Source: Histidinibacterium lentulum (GTDB lineage Bacteria; Pseudomonadota; Alphaproteobacteria; Rhodobacterales; Rhodobacteraceae). Taken from it: a stretch of DNA of 64,000 nucleotides. The translations under genes and the position numbers were made by a program. Below, piece by piece: positions 38,970 through 46,967 of this stretch. Within the stretch, counting starts at the first letter, position 1; every line of letters starts with the position of its first letter. The notes under the pieces are model-generated. The model saw only the letters and a program-made list of their open reading frames with translations. It was not told where the DNA came from and ran no database searches. The stretch lies in contig NZ_ML119083.1 of the NCBI RefSeq assembly GCF_003789055.1, forward strand, positions 424,706 to 488,705, written 5' to 3'.

Positions 38970-39692
38970 TCAGAGGTAGCCTCTGACGAGCGCTTCGGAG
39001 AGCAGGCTCCAGCCGTCGGCGACGACGAAGAAGGCCAGCTTGAAAGGTAGAGAGACAATCGCCGGCGGGACCATCATCATGCCCATGGACATCAGGATCG
39101 CCGCGACCACGAGGTCGATGATCAGGAAGGGCAGAAAGACAAGGAACCCGATCTGGAAAGCCAGTGCGATCTCGCTCAGGAGGAACGCCGGCACAAGGAC
39201 GGACAGCGGTTCCTCGCCCGCGACGGCCGGCGCGAGGTCCGGGCGCAGGCCCGCGAGACGCTCGTAGGTTGCCGGATCTATCCGCCCGGCCATGAAGGCT
39301 CGGAACGGGTCCAGCACGGCAGGGAACGCCTGCTCCAGGGTCAGCCGTCCGTTGATCAGCGGGTCGATCCCCGCCGTCCAGGCCTCCCGGACGACGGGCT
39401 CCATGACGAAGTAGGTCAGAAACAGGGCGAGGGTCACAATCAGCATGTTTGGCGGGGATTGCTGCAAGCCGATGGCCTGCCGCAGGATGGCCAGAACGGT
39501 GACGATGAACGGAAAGCAGGTGACCATGATCGCGAGGCCCGGCACCAGGCTCAGAAGGGTGATCAGGACGAAGAGCTGAACCGCCCGCGTCGTGAGCGAG
39601 CCATCGTCTCCGAAGTCGATCGAGACATCCTGTGCTGCGACCGGGGCCCCCGCAAGGCACAGGGCCAGGACGATCAGGACGATACGCGCCAT
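38970..39692 (-). CDS. fliP: Flagellar type III export gate protein FliP
   Basis: A 240-residue FliP with a cleavable signal peptide (MARIVLIVLALCLAGAPVAA), as known for the family, and four membrane segments. Signatures include LVPGLAIMVTCFPFIVTVLA and the C-terminal LIDLVVAAILMSMGMMMVPP-type sequence. It forms the core export gate with FliQ and FliR. The ATG at 39692 is chosen because it opens the signal peptide. It is the last gene of the minus-strand unit fliF-fliH-fliN-fliP and starts four bases after the fliN stop. Confidence 0.95.
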   Translation of the reverse strand: MARIVLIVLALCLAGAPVAAQDVSIDFGDDGSLTTRAVQLFVLITLLSLVPGLAIMVTCFPFIVTVLAILRQAIGLQQSPPNMLIVTLALFLTYFVMEPVVREAWTAGIDPLINGRLTLEQAFPAVLDPFRAFMAGRIDPATYERLAGLRPDLAPAVAGEEPLSVLVPAFLLSEIALAFQIGFLVFLPFLIIDLVVAAILMSMGMMMVPPAIVSLPFKLAFFVVADGWSLLSEALVRGYL

Positions 39693-39696
39693 GCGG

Positions 39697-39981
39697 TCAG
39701 AGCAGGCTGTCGCGGATCTGGGCGACTTCCGTGAGGCGGACCGCCAGTTGCCCCGGCTCTCCGCCGTCAAGCTCCTGCAGCTCGCCCCGCGCGATCAGGC
39801 GATTCCCGATGAAGAGTTCCACCGGATCGTCGATCTTGCGATCGAGGGGCAAGACGGCGTTCTCGGTGAGGTCCATCAGATCGCGGACCGAGGGACGTGC
39901 CCGACCGACCGTGATGGTGATCTCGATCGGGACCTCTCTCAGCAGGTTCGGCGCGGGGCCGCGAGTGGACGTCTCATCCAT
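39697..39981 (-). CDS. fliN: Flagellar motor switch protein FliN
   Basis: A 94-residue SpoA-domain protein with REVPIEITITVGRARPSVRD, VLPLDRKIDDPVELFIGNR and LAVRLTEVAQ, which match FliN. It forms the base of the C-ring and docks FliH. The ATG at 39981 is used because CGGAGAG precedes it at good spacing; a start nine codons upstream (40008) is possible. It overlaps the fliH end. FliM and FliG, its C-ring partners, are not encoded in the window. Confidence 0.93.
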   Translation of the reverse strand: MDETSTRGPAPNLLREVPIEITITVGRARPSVRDLMDLTENAVLPLDRKIDDPVELFIGNRLIARGELQELDGGEPGQLAVRLTEVAQIRDSLL

Positions 39982-40558
39982 GGCGATCTCTCCGGGGTTC
40001 TTCGACAAAGAGAGCGGCCAGCGCCCCCTGCAGGTCTTCCACGAGCCTGTCGATGTCGAGCATGGTTTCGCGCTCGGACGAGCGGATCAGCACTTCGCCC
40101 GGGCCGAGCCCGGGGTTGGCCTCGATCAGGACGGGGTTCCCGGCCTGTCTCGCTGCCACGGCGCGGACGATTTCCGCGACCTCCGGTGCCACGAGAAGGG
40201 CAACGGGCACCCGTGTGTCGGCCTCGGCGGCCTCGATCAGGGCCTCGGCCACATAGGGGGCAAGGCTCGCCTGGGCGGCACGGGGCAGAAGCTTGCCGGT
40301 CACGGCGGCGAAGAGCGGGCGCAGGGCCGCGAGGACATGCGCCCTCGCCTCGGCGCCGGTGAACGTCAGGTCCGCAAACCGGTCCGCAAGGACAGCAGTC
40401 AGCCTTGCCCGGGTGGTGTCGGCCTCTGCAAGGCCCGTCTCCCGGCCCGCACGGAAGCCCTCTTCGTAGCCGGGGAGGCTCTCGACCGGCAGATCTTCGG
40501 CGCTCTGCCCTGAAGGGCGACGGTCGAAATCCTCGAGCGTCAGAGCCTGACCGGTCAC
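39974..40558 (-). CDS. fliH: Flagellar export regulator FliH-like protein
   Basis: A 194-residue cytoplasmic protein. The N-terminus has the glycine-spaced segment GYEEGFRAGRETGLAEAD (30-47), a FliH hallmark. The C-terminal half resembles the V-ATPase E-subunit-like domain that binds the FliI ATPase. FliH homologues diverge strongly, but position between fliF and fliN supports the call. It overlaps fliF by four bases and fliN by eight. Confidence 0.82.
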   Translation of the reverse strand: MTGQALTLEDFDRRPSGQSAEDLPVESLPGYEEGFRAGRETGLAEADTTRARLTAVLADRFADLTFTGAEARAHVLAALRPLFAAVTGKLLPRAAQASLAPYVAEALIEAAEADTRVPVALLVAPEVAEIVRAVAARQAGNPVLIEANPGLGPGEVLIRSSERETMLDIDRLVEDLQGALAALFVEEPRRDRHG

Positions 40559-42168
40559 GCCACATCCTCCCGCCGAGGCTCGTCGACCCAGTTCTGGAGG
40601 ATGCGCAGGGCTTCGTCTTCGCGCTCCTCGATCAACTGGCGAAGCCGGGCCACGGGCTCCTGCGGCACGGGGCGATCCACGGGATCATCAGCGGCGCCGG
40701 TCCGAACCGGGTCCGGGGAGTCTTGCTGCAGGGTTGCCGCTACGGCTGAAGGTATCGCCGCGGGGAGGGCGGCGACGCGCCGCTCCGATCCGGGGTCCGG
40801 CAGATCCATGGTCAGCGCAGGCGGAGCCACGGGGCGCGGAGCCGCCCGCGACGAGAGAATCGGGCGGATGACGAAGAGCCCGAGGATCAGAGCAACGAGG
40901 GCGAGGATGCCGAGCTGGACGAGGCCCATCACGTCGAGGTCCATCCCGGCCACGGCAGCGGGGCCGGCCTCGCTGCCCGTCTCGGGAAGCGGCTCGAATG
41001 CCATGGAGCGCAGGGTGATGACGTCGCCCCGTGCCTCGTCGTAGCCGACGGCGGAGGCCACGAGGTCCCTGAGGTCGGCAAGTTCCTCCTCGGACCGGGG
41101 CGTCGCCGGGTCGGTCCCTGACGCGGCCACGGCATTGACCATTACCGCAACGGTTATGCGGCGGATCGCGCCCGGTCCCCTCGTGATTTCGCGTTGTGTC
41201 TCGGACACTTCGAAGTTCGTCAGCTCCCGGGTCTCGGACGTCTGGCTGGTCGTCTCCCCGTCCTGACCGGCATCCCCGTCGGGCAGGTTGGAGGCCACGG
41301 TCACAGCCCCGCGATTGTCCGAAGATGTTCCGCTCCGCTCCTCGATCTCGGTCGAGATCGCGACACGGCCTTCCGGATCGAACCGCCGTTCCACGATCTG
41401 TTCGCGGTCGGTTCCTGTCTCGATCGACAGTTCCACGACCGCGTTGCCCGGACCGACCCGGGCTGCGAGCAGGCGTTCCACCCGCGCGCGCATCTCGGCC
41501 TCCCGGTCCGACGGGCTGCCCGGAGCACCCGTCTCGCCGGTCTGGCCCACGAGATTCCCCTCGCCGTCGATGACGGCCACGTCCTCGGGCGACAGACCGG
41601 GGACCGCCGAGGCCACGAGGAAGCGAAACGCCCGGGCCCGGTCGGGATGAACCGGCGAGACCGCGTCTACCGTCACGGATGCGGTGGACCGTTCCGCCCT
41701 CTGGAAACCGCGGGTCGCGGCCGTCGAGATATGCACCCGCGCGGAGCGCACGTCCGCGCTGGCCTGGATCGTCCGCGCCAGTTCCCCTTCCTTCGCGCGC
41801 CAGTAGGCGGCGTCGAACATCTGGGAGGTCGTCCCGAACCCGTTCAGGGAATCGAGAAGTTCGTACCCTTGCGGTCCATTCGCCGGCAGTCCCTGTCCCG
41901 CTAGGGTCATTCGCAGCAGGTCGCGGGTGGCCGCCTCGACCATGATCGCCCCCGACCGCACCTCATAGGCGGCTCCGGCTTGATCCAGCGCGGCCAAGAC
42001 CTCTCCCGCTGCGGCGGGATCGAGCCCCGCATAGAGGAGCGCCATCTCCCGGGAGGTGCCGGACCGCCCGATCGCCAGCACCGCGCCGAAGACGGCCAGC
42101 GCCGCAACGACGACGATCGCTTTTCGCTGCATGTCCAGACCGGACCAGACCGAACCGAGACCCTCCAA
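40555..42168 (-). CDS. fliF: Flagellar MS-ring protein FliF
   Basis: A 537-residue MS-ring protein with two membrane helices (KAIVVVAALAVFGAVLAIG near the N-terminus and VQLGILALVALILGLFVI near 425). The YscJ/FliF domain carries ALLYAGLDPAAAGEVLAAL and MFDAAYWRAKEGELARTIQ. I chose the TTG at 42168 because GGAGG lies six bases upstream; a GTG at 42192 and an ATG at 42132 are alternatives. It is the first gene of fliF-fliH-fliN-fliP. The usual fliG is absent between fliF and fliH. Confidence 0.93.
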   Translation of the reverse strand: MEGLGSVWSGLDMQRKAIVVVAALAVFGAVLAIGRSGTSREMALLYAGLDPAAAGEVLAALDQAGAAYEVRSGAIMVEAATRDLLRMTLAGQGLPANGPQGYELLDSLNGFGTTSQMFDAAYWRAKEGELARTIQASADVRSARVHISTAATRGFQRAERSTASVTVDAVSPVHPDRARAFRFLVASAVPGLSPEDVAVIDGEGNLVGQTGETGAPGSPSDREAEMRARVERLLAARVGPGNAVVELSIETGTDREQIVERRFDPEGRVAISTEIEERSGTSSDNRGAVTVASNLPDGDAGQDGETTSQTSETRELTNFEVSETQREITRGPGAIRRITVAVMVNAVAASGTDPATPRSEEELADLRDLVASAVGYDEARGDVITLRSMAFEPLPETGSEAGPAAVAGMDLDVMGLVQLGILALVALILGLFVIRPILSSRAAPRPVAPPALTMDLPDPGSERRVAALPAAIPSAVAATLQQDSPDPVRTGAADDPVDRPVPQEPVARLRQLIEEREDEALRILQNWVDEPRREDVA

Positions 42169-42228
42169 CGCGCACCTCCAACCCCGCCGCACCTTCTGCG
42201 CGGCTGGGTCATCCCTGCACGATCACAC

Positions 42229-42243
42229 TTAACAATCGGTTAG
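42229..42243. promoter_or_regulatory. CtrA-like box between divergent fliF and fliL
   Basis: TTAA (42229-42232), seven bases, then TTAG (42240-42243) sits between the divergent fliF and fliL operons, 45 bases before the fliL ATG. It is one mismatch from TTAA-N7-TTAA and could serve both directions. Confidence 0.55.
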
Positions 42244-42287
42244 CTCTTGGCGGGTTATGAAGGCCGGGAAACTGAGGGCCGCAAAGC

Positions 42288-42785
42288 ATGTCCGATACCA
42301 TCGCCGACGCAACGCAGGAACCTTCCGAGGGGCCGCCCCGGCGCAGGATCCTGCCGCTGATCCTCGGGCTGATTCTCGCAGTCGCCGGCGCCGGTGGGGG
42401 ATTCTTCGCAGCGCGCTCCGGGATGCTGCCGTTCTCTGGCGGCGCGGGTGATCCGGCCTCCCGGGAGCAGATGTTACCCCTGGCGCCGGTAGCCTTCGTG
42501 GCGCTCGATCCACTCGTGATCGCCCTTCCGGGTGCGCAGAACCGGCAGCATCTCCGTTTCACGGCGCAGCTCGAGGTTCCTCCCGATCAGGTCGCCGCCG
42601 TCGAGATGATCCGACCGCGAATCGTCGACGTGCTGAACGGCTATCTCCGGGCGGTGGACCTGACCGATCTCGAGGATCCCAGCGCTCTTATCCGGCTCCG
42701 GGCCCAGATGCTGCGGCGCATCCAGGTCGTCGCGGGCGAGGGTCGCGTGAACGATCTGCTCATCATGGAATTCGTCCTGAACTGA
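42288..42785 (+). CDS. fliL: Flagellar basal-body-associated protein FliL
   Basis: A 165-residue single-pass protein: a short cytoplasmic N-terminus, a membrane helix (ILPLILGLILAVAGAGGGFF, residues 21-40) and a periplasmic stomatin-like FliL domain ending in RVNDLLIMEFVLN. FliL surrounds the stator and supports motor torque. It starts the plus-strand unit fliL-orf-motE-motA. A second, divergent FliL-type gene lies at 51350-51856. Confidence 0.93.
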   Translation: MSDTIADATQEPSEGPPRRRILPLILGLILAVAGAGGGFFAARSGMLPFSGGAGDPASREQMLPLAPVAFVALDPLVIALPGAQNRQHLRFTAQLEVPPDQVAAVEMIRPRIVDVLNGYLRAVDLTDLEDPSALIRLRAQMLRRIQVVAGEGRVNDLLIMEFVLN

Positions 42786-42793
42786 GAGGCTGC

Positions 42794-43171
42794 ATGAACC
42801 TGATTGCCGATATCCTGCTCGTCGCCGGCGCGCTCGGCGCAGGTCTCTACTGCCATGTGCTCGCCGGGCGGCTGCGCCGGTTCACCGACCTGGAGAGGGG
42901 GGTCGGCGGCGCCGTTGCCGTTCTGTCGGCGCAGATCGACGACCTGACCCGCGCCGTCGCCCTCGCCCGGGCCGAGGCTCAGGCCCGGGGCATGTCGCTG
43001 GCCGACCAGACCGAACGGGCGGAGACTGCCGGCAAGAGGCTGGAGCTGCTCGTCGCGGCCCTGCACGATCTGCCGGCACCTGCTGCGCCCGCGGATGCGC
43101 CGCAGCGGGAACCGCTGACGGCGCGCCATCCGTTCTTCGTCCGGCGCCCGGCAGAGGGGGCCGGGCAATGA
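42794..43171 (+). CDS. Small membrane-anchored coiled-coil protein of the flagellar operon
   Basis: A 125-residue protein with one N-terminal membrane helix (IADILLVAGALGAGLYCHVLA) followed by a predicted coiled coil (about 35-90) and a proline-rich tail. I do not recognise a characterised function; comparable small proteins (DUF6468-like) lie beside fliL/fliM and motE in related bacteria. It begins eight bases after fliL and overlaps motE (ATGA). Confidence 0.82.
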   Translation: MNLIADILLVAGALGAGLYCHVLAGRLRRFTDLERGVGGAVAVLSAQIDDLTRAVALARAEAQARGMSLADQTERAETAGKRLELLVAALHDLPAPAAPADAPQREPLTARHPFFVRRPAEGAGQ

Positions 43172-43734
43172 AGGCTGGGTCCGCCCGCCGGGGCGTCCTC
43201 GTGGTTCTCTCGACACTCCTCGTGGGGTCCGGCCTCCTGCGCGTCGGCGGCCAGGCAGGCCACGTTCTCGCCGCCAGCGGCGACCTCGCCGTGACCGAGA
43301 CCCCGGAGTCGGACTGCCTGCCGAGAGAGGAAATCTCCGCGATTCTCGTCGCGCTCGACGACCGGGAGCGTCGGGTTGCGGATCGGGAACTCGCGCTTGC
43401 GGACCGGATGCAGGCTCTCCGGGTCGCGGAAGCCCAGGCCGTCGCCCGGATCGGGGAGCTGGAACAGGCGGAGGCCGACCTCGCCGCGACGATCGCACAG
43501 GTCGAGAGCGCCGCGGAAACCGACCTCGACCGGCTGGTCACGGTCTACGAAAACATGCGGCCGGCCGACGCCTCCGCGCTGTTCGCGACAATGTCTCCGG
43601 AGTTCGCCGCAGGTTTCATCGGCCGGATGCGGCCCGAGGCCGCGGCGGACATCCTGACGGGACTTGACCCGGCGAATGCCTATTCCATCAGCGTCATCCT
43701 TGCCGGTCGCAATGCGAACGCCCCCGACGAGTGA
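43168..43734 (+). CDS. motE: MotE-like flagellar motility protein
   Basis: A 188-residue protein with an N-terminal signal/anchor (VLVVLSTLLVGSGLLRVG). A central coiled coil (about 52-115) leads into an MgtE N-terminal-like helical domain, seen as VYENMRPADASALFATMSPE and MRPEAAADILTGLDP. This architecture matches MotE, a periplasmic chaperone that stabilises MotC in rhizobia. In this clade its partner is uncertain; the large periplasmic protein at 44661-46937 is one candidate (inference). It overlaps the preceding gene by four bases. Confidence 0.85.
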   Translation: MKAGSARRGVLVVLSTLLVGSGLLRVGGQAGHVLAASGDLAVTETPESDCLPREEISAILVALDDRERRVADRELALADRMQALRVAEAQAVARIGELEQAEADLAATIAQVESAAETDLDRLVTVYENMRPADASALFATMSPEFAAGFIGRMRPEAAADILTGLDPANAYSISVILAGRNANAPDE

Positions 43735-43736
43735 CA

Positions 43737-43751
43737 TTGACCCGTCCTTAA
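43737..43751 (+). promoter_or_regulatory. CtrA-like box upstream of motA
   Basis: TTGA (43737-43740), seven bases, then TTAA (43748-43751) followed by C. It lies 40 bases before the motA start, just after the motE stop, indicating a separate promoter for motA. Confidence 0.5.
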
Positions 43752-43791
43752 CCCGCGGTCGCTAGCCAGAGCGGGAAACGGAGCGGACTCA

Positions 43792-44661
43792 ATGGTCGTC
43801 ATCGTCGGAATCGTCATCATCTTCGTCATGGTCTTCGGCGGGTATCTTCTCGCCGGCGGCAAGATGGGCATCATCCTGAAGGCCCTTCCGTTCGAGATGA
43901 TCATGATCGGCGGTGCCGCCCTCGGCGCCTTCGTGATCGCCAACGACATGGGGGCAATTCGACAGACGCTTCGGGACATCGGCAAGGTGTTCCGCGGGCC
44001 GAACTGGAAACATGAGGATTACCGCGACCTGCTGTGCCTTCTCTTCGAACTGATCCGTGTCGCGCGGAACGCGCCGGTCGAACTCGAGGAACACATCGAG
44101 GCGCCCGAGACCTCGCGCATCTTCAGCCGCTATCCCCGGATTCTCGCGGACGGCGAGGCGGTGCAACTGATCTGCGACACGCTCCGGTCGGCGTCGATGA
44201 ACTACGACGACCCGCATCAGGTGGAGGAGGTTCTCGAGAAACGGATCGAGGCATCGCTGGAGCACAAGCTGCATTCCGCCCACGCGCTCCAGACCACCGC
44301 CGACGCCCTCCCGGCGCTCGGGATCGTCGCGGCCGTCCTCGGCGTCATCAAGACGATGGCGTCGATCGACCAGCCGCCGGAGATCCTCGGCAAGCTGATC
44401 GGCGGCGCCCTTGTGGGGACGTTTCTCGGCGTCTTCCTGTCCTACGGGATCGTCGGACCCTTCTCGAACAAGGTCCGCACCGTGATCGAGGAGGATCATC
44501 ACTTCTACCGGCTGATCCGAGAGGTGCTCGTCGCGAATCTCTACCAGCATGCGGCGAACATCTGCATCGAGGTGGGGCGGCAGAACACCCCCGGCCACCA
44601 CAGGCCGAGCTACTCCGAACTCGAGGATGCGCTCAAGGCCGTGAAGCAGGGGGCCGCGTGA
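43792..44661 (+). CDS. motA: Flagellar motor stator protein MotA
   Basis: A 289-residue MotA with four membrane helices: two near the N-terminus and two around 165-220. The cytoplasmic charged residues R92 and E100 align with R90 and E98 of E. coli MotA, which contact the rotor protein FliG. P174 in ADALPALGIVAAVLGVI aligns with the conserved P173 of the channel. It conducts protons with MotB. Its own CtrA-like site precedes it, and its stop shares a base with the next start (TGATG). Confidence 0.96.
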   Translation: MVVIVGIVIIFVMVFGGYLLAGGKMGIILKALPFEMIMIGGAALGAFVIANDMGAIRQTLRDIGKVFRGPNWKHEDYRDLLCLLFELIRVARNAPVELEEHIEAPETSRIFSRYPRILADGEAVQLICDTLRSASMNYDDPHQVEEVLEKRIEASLEHKLHSAHALQTTADALPALGIVAAVLGVIKTMASIDQPPEILGKLIGGALVGTFLGVFLSYGIVGPFSNKVRTVIEEDHHFYRLIREVLVANLYQHAANICIEVGRQNTPGHHRPSYSELEDALKAVKQGAA

Positions 44662-46937
44662 TGCGCGTGTCGGCCGTCATCCTTGCCGGTCTGCTGGTTT
44701 CGGGCTCGGCGGTTGCCCAGACCGTCCCGGTCCGCAGTGGCTGGCAGGCGCAGTTCACGAGGCTCGTGCTAACGGTACCCGAGGGCATCGGCTGGCAGCT
44801 CGGTCGGTCCGGGGCGGACTACCTGCTGGTTCTGGAGGATCGGGCGCTGATCTACGATCTCGACGGTGTCTTCGACCGCATTCCAGGGACGCGCCTCGCC
44901 GGTCTCGACGGGGCTGCGGGCACCCTGCGCATCACTCTCGCCTGCGACTGCCATGCCACGGCGTTTCTCTGGCGTCCGGACCGGCTGGTGATCGATCTGG
45001 TGGACGGTCCTCCGCCGGAGGGATCCCCCCATGAAACCGCGGTCGATCCGCCCGGGGACGAGGCCGACGAAACGACCGCAGCCGCCGGATCCCGCGCGGC
45101 CGCAATCGCCTTGCCGCCTCCTGCGGAGTCGGACCCCTTCGGATACGACGCGCTGATGCCGGATCCCTTCCGGATCCGGACCGAGGAGTCCGAGCGGTTG
45201 AGCGCCGCCGAAGAAGCGCTGATCCGGAGCATAGCGAGAGCGGCGAGCCAAGGCCTGCTGACGACCGCGGCTGACGCCGCGGTGACGCCTCCGCTTCCCG
45301 ATTCGCCCCGCCCGGCCCAACCGGACCCGTCTGCCGAAACTCCTGCTCCGCATGAAGAAAGACAGCCGGGCATCGCCGCGCGGACAGCGATTGACCGCGA
45401 TCTCGGCGAGGCCGATCCGTTCTCCGCCACGGATGACCGGACGGACGCGGCCTGCCTGCCCCAGTCCTTTTTCGCCTTCGACACATGGGGCGACGCGACG
45501 CCCTTTCATGCCCAACTGTCGGAGGCGCGCCGCTCTCTGGTCGGCGAATTCGACCGCCTTGCCGCCGATTCGGCCGCGGATCTGGCAAGGACCTACCTCT
45601 ATTTCGGCTTCGGAACAGAGGCGCTCGGCGCGCTTGCCCTCATCGATGCGCCGTCGGAAGAACATGCGGTTCTCGCCGAACTCTCCCGTCTCGTCGACGA
45701 TCTGCCCGGCACGACGGGCCTTTTCGCCGAACAGATCGGCTGCCGGACGCCCGCAGCCCTCTGGGCCCTCCTCGGACGCGCGGCCATACCCGCCCGCCCG
45801 GAGGTCGACCGGAATGGCGTGCTTCAGTATTTCAAGACCCTGCCTGCCCCGGTCCAGGGACAGGTCGCAGGACGGTTGGCGCCACTTTTCCTCGACGCCG
45901 GCGACGAGGATGCCGCCGCCATCCTCCTGGACCGCGCGGCGCGGTCTCCTGCCACGGATCCCGAGGACGTCATGCTGGCCGTGGCCGACCTCGCCATGCA
46001 TTACGGCGACCCCGAAAGCTCCTTGCAGGAGATGATCGACACGGCCCGCAATGACGGGAGAACCGGGCCCGAGATGCTGCTCCGCATCTTCGAACTCTCG
46101 GCCGAGACCGGAACCCTGGTTCCCCGCGATCTTCTCGATCTGGCCAGCGTGCTGCGGTTCGAGCATCGAGGGCAGCCCGTGGTCGCCGATCTCGCGGCCG
46201 CGGAAATCCGTACCCACCTGCTCGCCGGCGATCACGACAGGGCGCTTGCCACGATCGAGGACGAACGCAAGCGGCTTCCGGCGGACAGGTTGGAGGGGCT
46301 GCTTTCCGAAACGCTCGTCGCCATGGCGCAGGATCTCGACGACGTCGGCTTCCTTGAGCGAGTTCTTCCGGACACGCCTCGGCCGCTGACGGCCGAAGCG
46401 GAGAATGCCGTCGCGCGACGATTGATCGATCTCGGGCTGGTCTCCCAGGCGGCGCAGGTGATGCTGACCGCACCCGTCCGTGCAGCCGCGCAGGAACGGC
46501 GGTACCTTAGGGCGGAGATCGCCCTTGCGCTCGGAGAGTTCGCCCGGGTCGATGACCTGCTTGCCGCGATGACCGACGCCCGCGCAACGGATCTGCGCGC
46601 CGCTGCCCTTTCGGCCGGCGGTGACTACACCGAAGCCTATGCCGTGGGCGCGGAGGCGATGTCCGCCGCGGATGCCGCATGGCGGGCCGGAGCCTGGAGC
46701 CGCCTAGCCGTTTCCCCGGATCCGGAGCTCAGCCGGCTGTCCGTTCTCGTCATCGACAGGGCGGAACCTGATCCGGTCGAACCGACCCCGGGCGCAGGAC
46801 CCGCGGCAGAGGCCTTCGAAGAACCTCCGACGATCGCGGGAGGCCGCGCGCTCCTGGCCGAGAGCGCAGAGGCGCGAGAGCTTCTCGACACGATCATCGC
46901 GCGCTTTCCCGCCCCTGCTGACGATCCCCGACAGTGA
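44661..46937 (+). CDS. Large exported protein of unknown function, cotranscribed with motA
   Basis: A 758-residue protein with a clear Sec signal peptide (MRVSAVILAGLLVSGSAVAQ). Residues 20-110 form a beta-rich module (WQLGRSGADYLLVLEDRALI), followed by an acidic, proline-rich linker (about 115-270). The rest is helical, with repeat-like segments suggesting a TPR-type solenoid (e.g. GRLAPLFLDAGDEDAAAILL). It is translationally coupled to motA. Rhizobial MotC occupies an analogous place as a periplasmic motor protein, but I see no diagnostic similarity. A stator-assembly or motor-wall role is inferred from context only. Confidence 0.82.
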   Translation: MRVSAVILAGLLVSGSAVAQTVPVRSGWQAQFTRLVLTVPEGIGWQLGRSGADYLLVLEDRALIYDLDGVFDRIPGTRLAGLDGAAGTLRITLACDCHATAFLWRPDRLVIDLVDGPPPEGSPHETAVDPPGDEADETTAAAGSRAAAIALPPPAESDPFGYDALMPDPFRIRTEESERLSAAEEALIRSIARAASQGLLTTAADAAVTPPLPDSPRPAQPDPSAETPAPHEERQPGIAARTAIDRDLGEADPFSATDDRTDAACLPQSFFAFDTWGDATPFHAQLSEARRSLVGEFDRLAADSAADLARTYLYFGFGTEALGALALIDAPSEEHAVLAELSRLVDDLPGTTGLFAEQIGCRTPAALWALLGRAAIPARPEVDRNGVLQYFKTLPAPVQGQVAGRLAPLFLDAGDEDAAAILLDRAARSPATDPEDVMLAVADLAMHYGDPESSLQEMIDTARNDGRTGPEMLLRIFELSAETGTLVPRDLLDLASVLRFEHRGQPVVADLAAAEIRTHLLAGDHDRALATIEDERKRLPADRLEGLLSETLVAMAQDLDDVGFLERVLPDTPRPLTAEAENAVARRLIDLGLVSQAAQVMLTAPVRAAAQERRYLRAEIALALGEFARVDDLLAAMTDARATDLRAAALSAGGDYTEAYAVGAEAMSAADAAWRAGAWSRLAVSPDPELSRLSVLVIDRAEPDPVEPTPGAGPAAEAFEEPPTIAGGRALLAESAEARELLDTIIARFPAPADDPRQ

Positions 46938-46967
46938 TTCTTCGACAAATGAACCTTCTCCCGTCAG

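Noticed and set aside
38812..39660. 282-codon minus-strand frame overlapping fliP
   Set aside because: It is fliP read in another frame; fliP itself has a signal peptide and family signatures.
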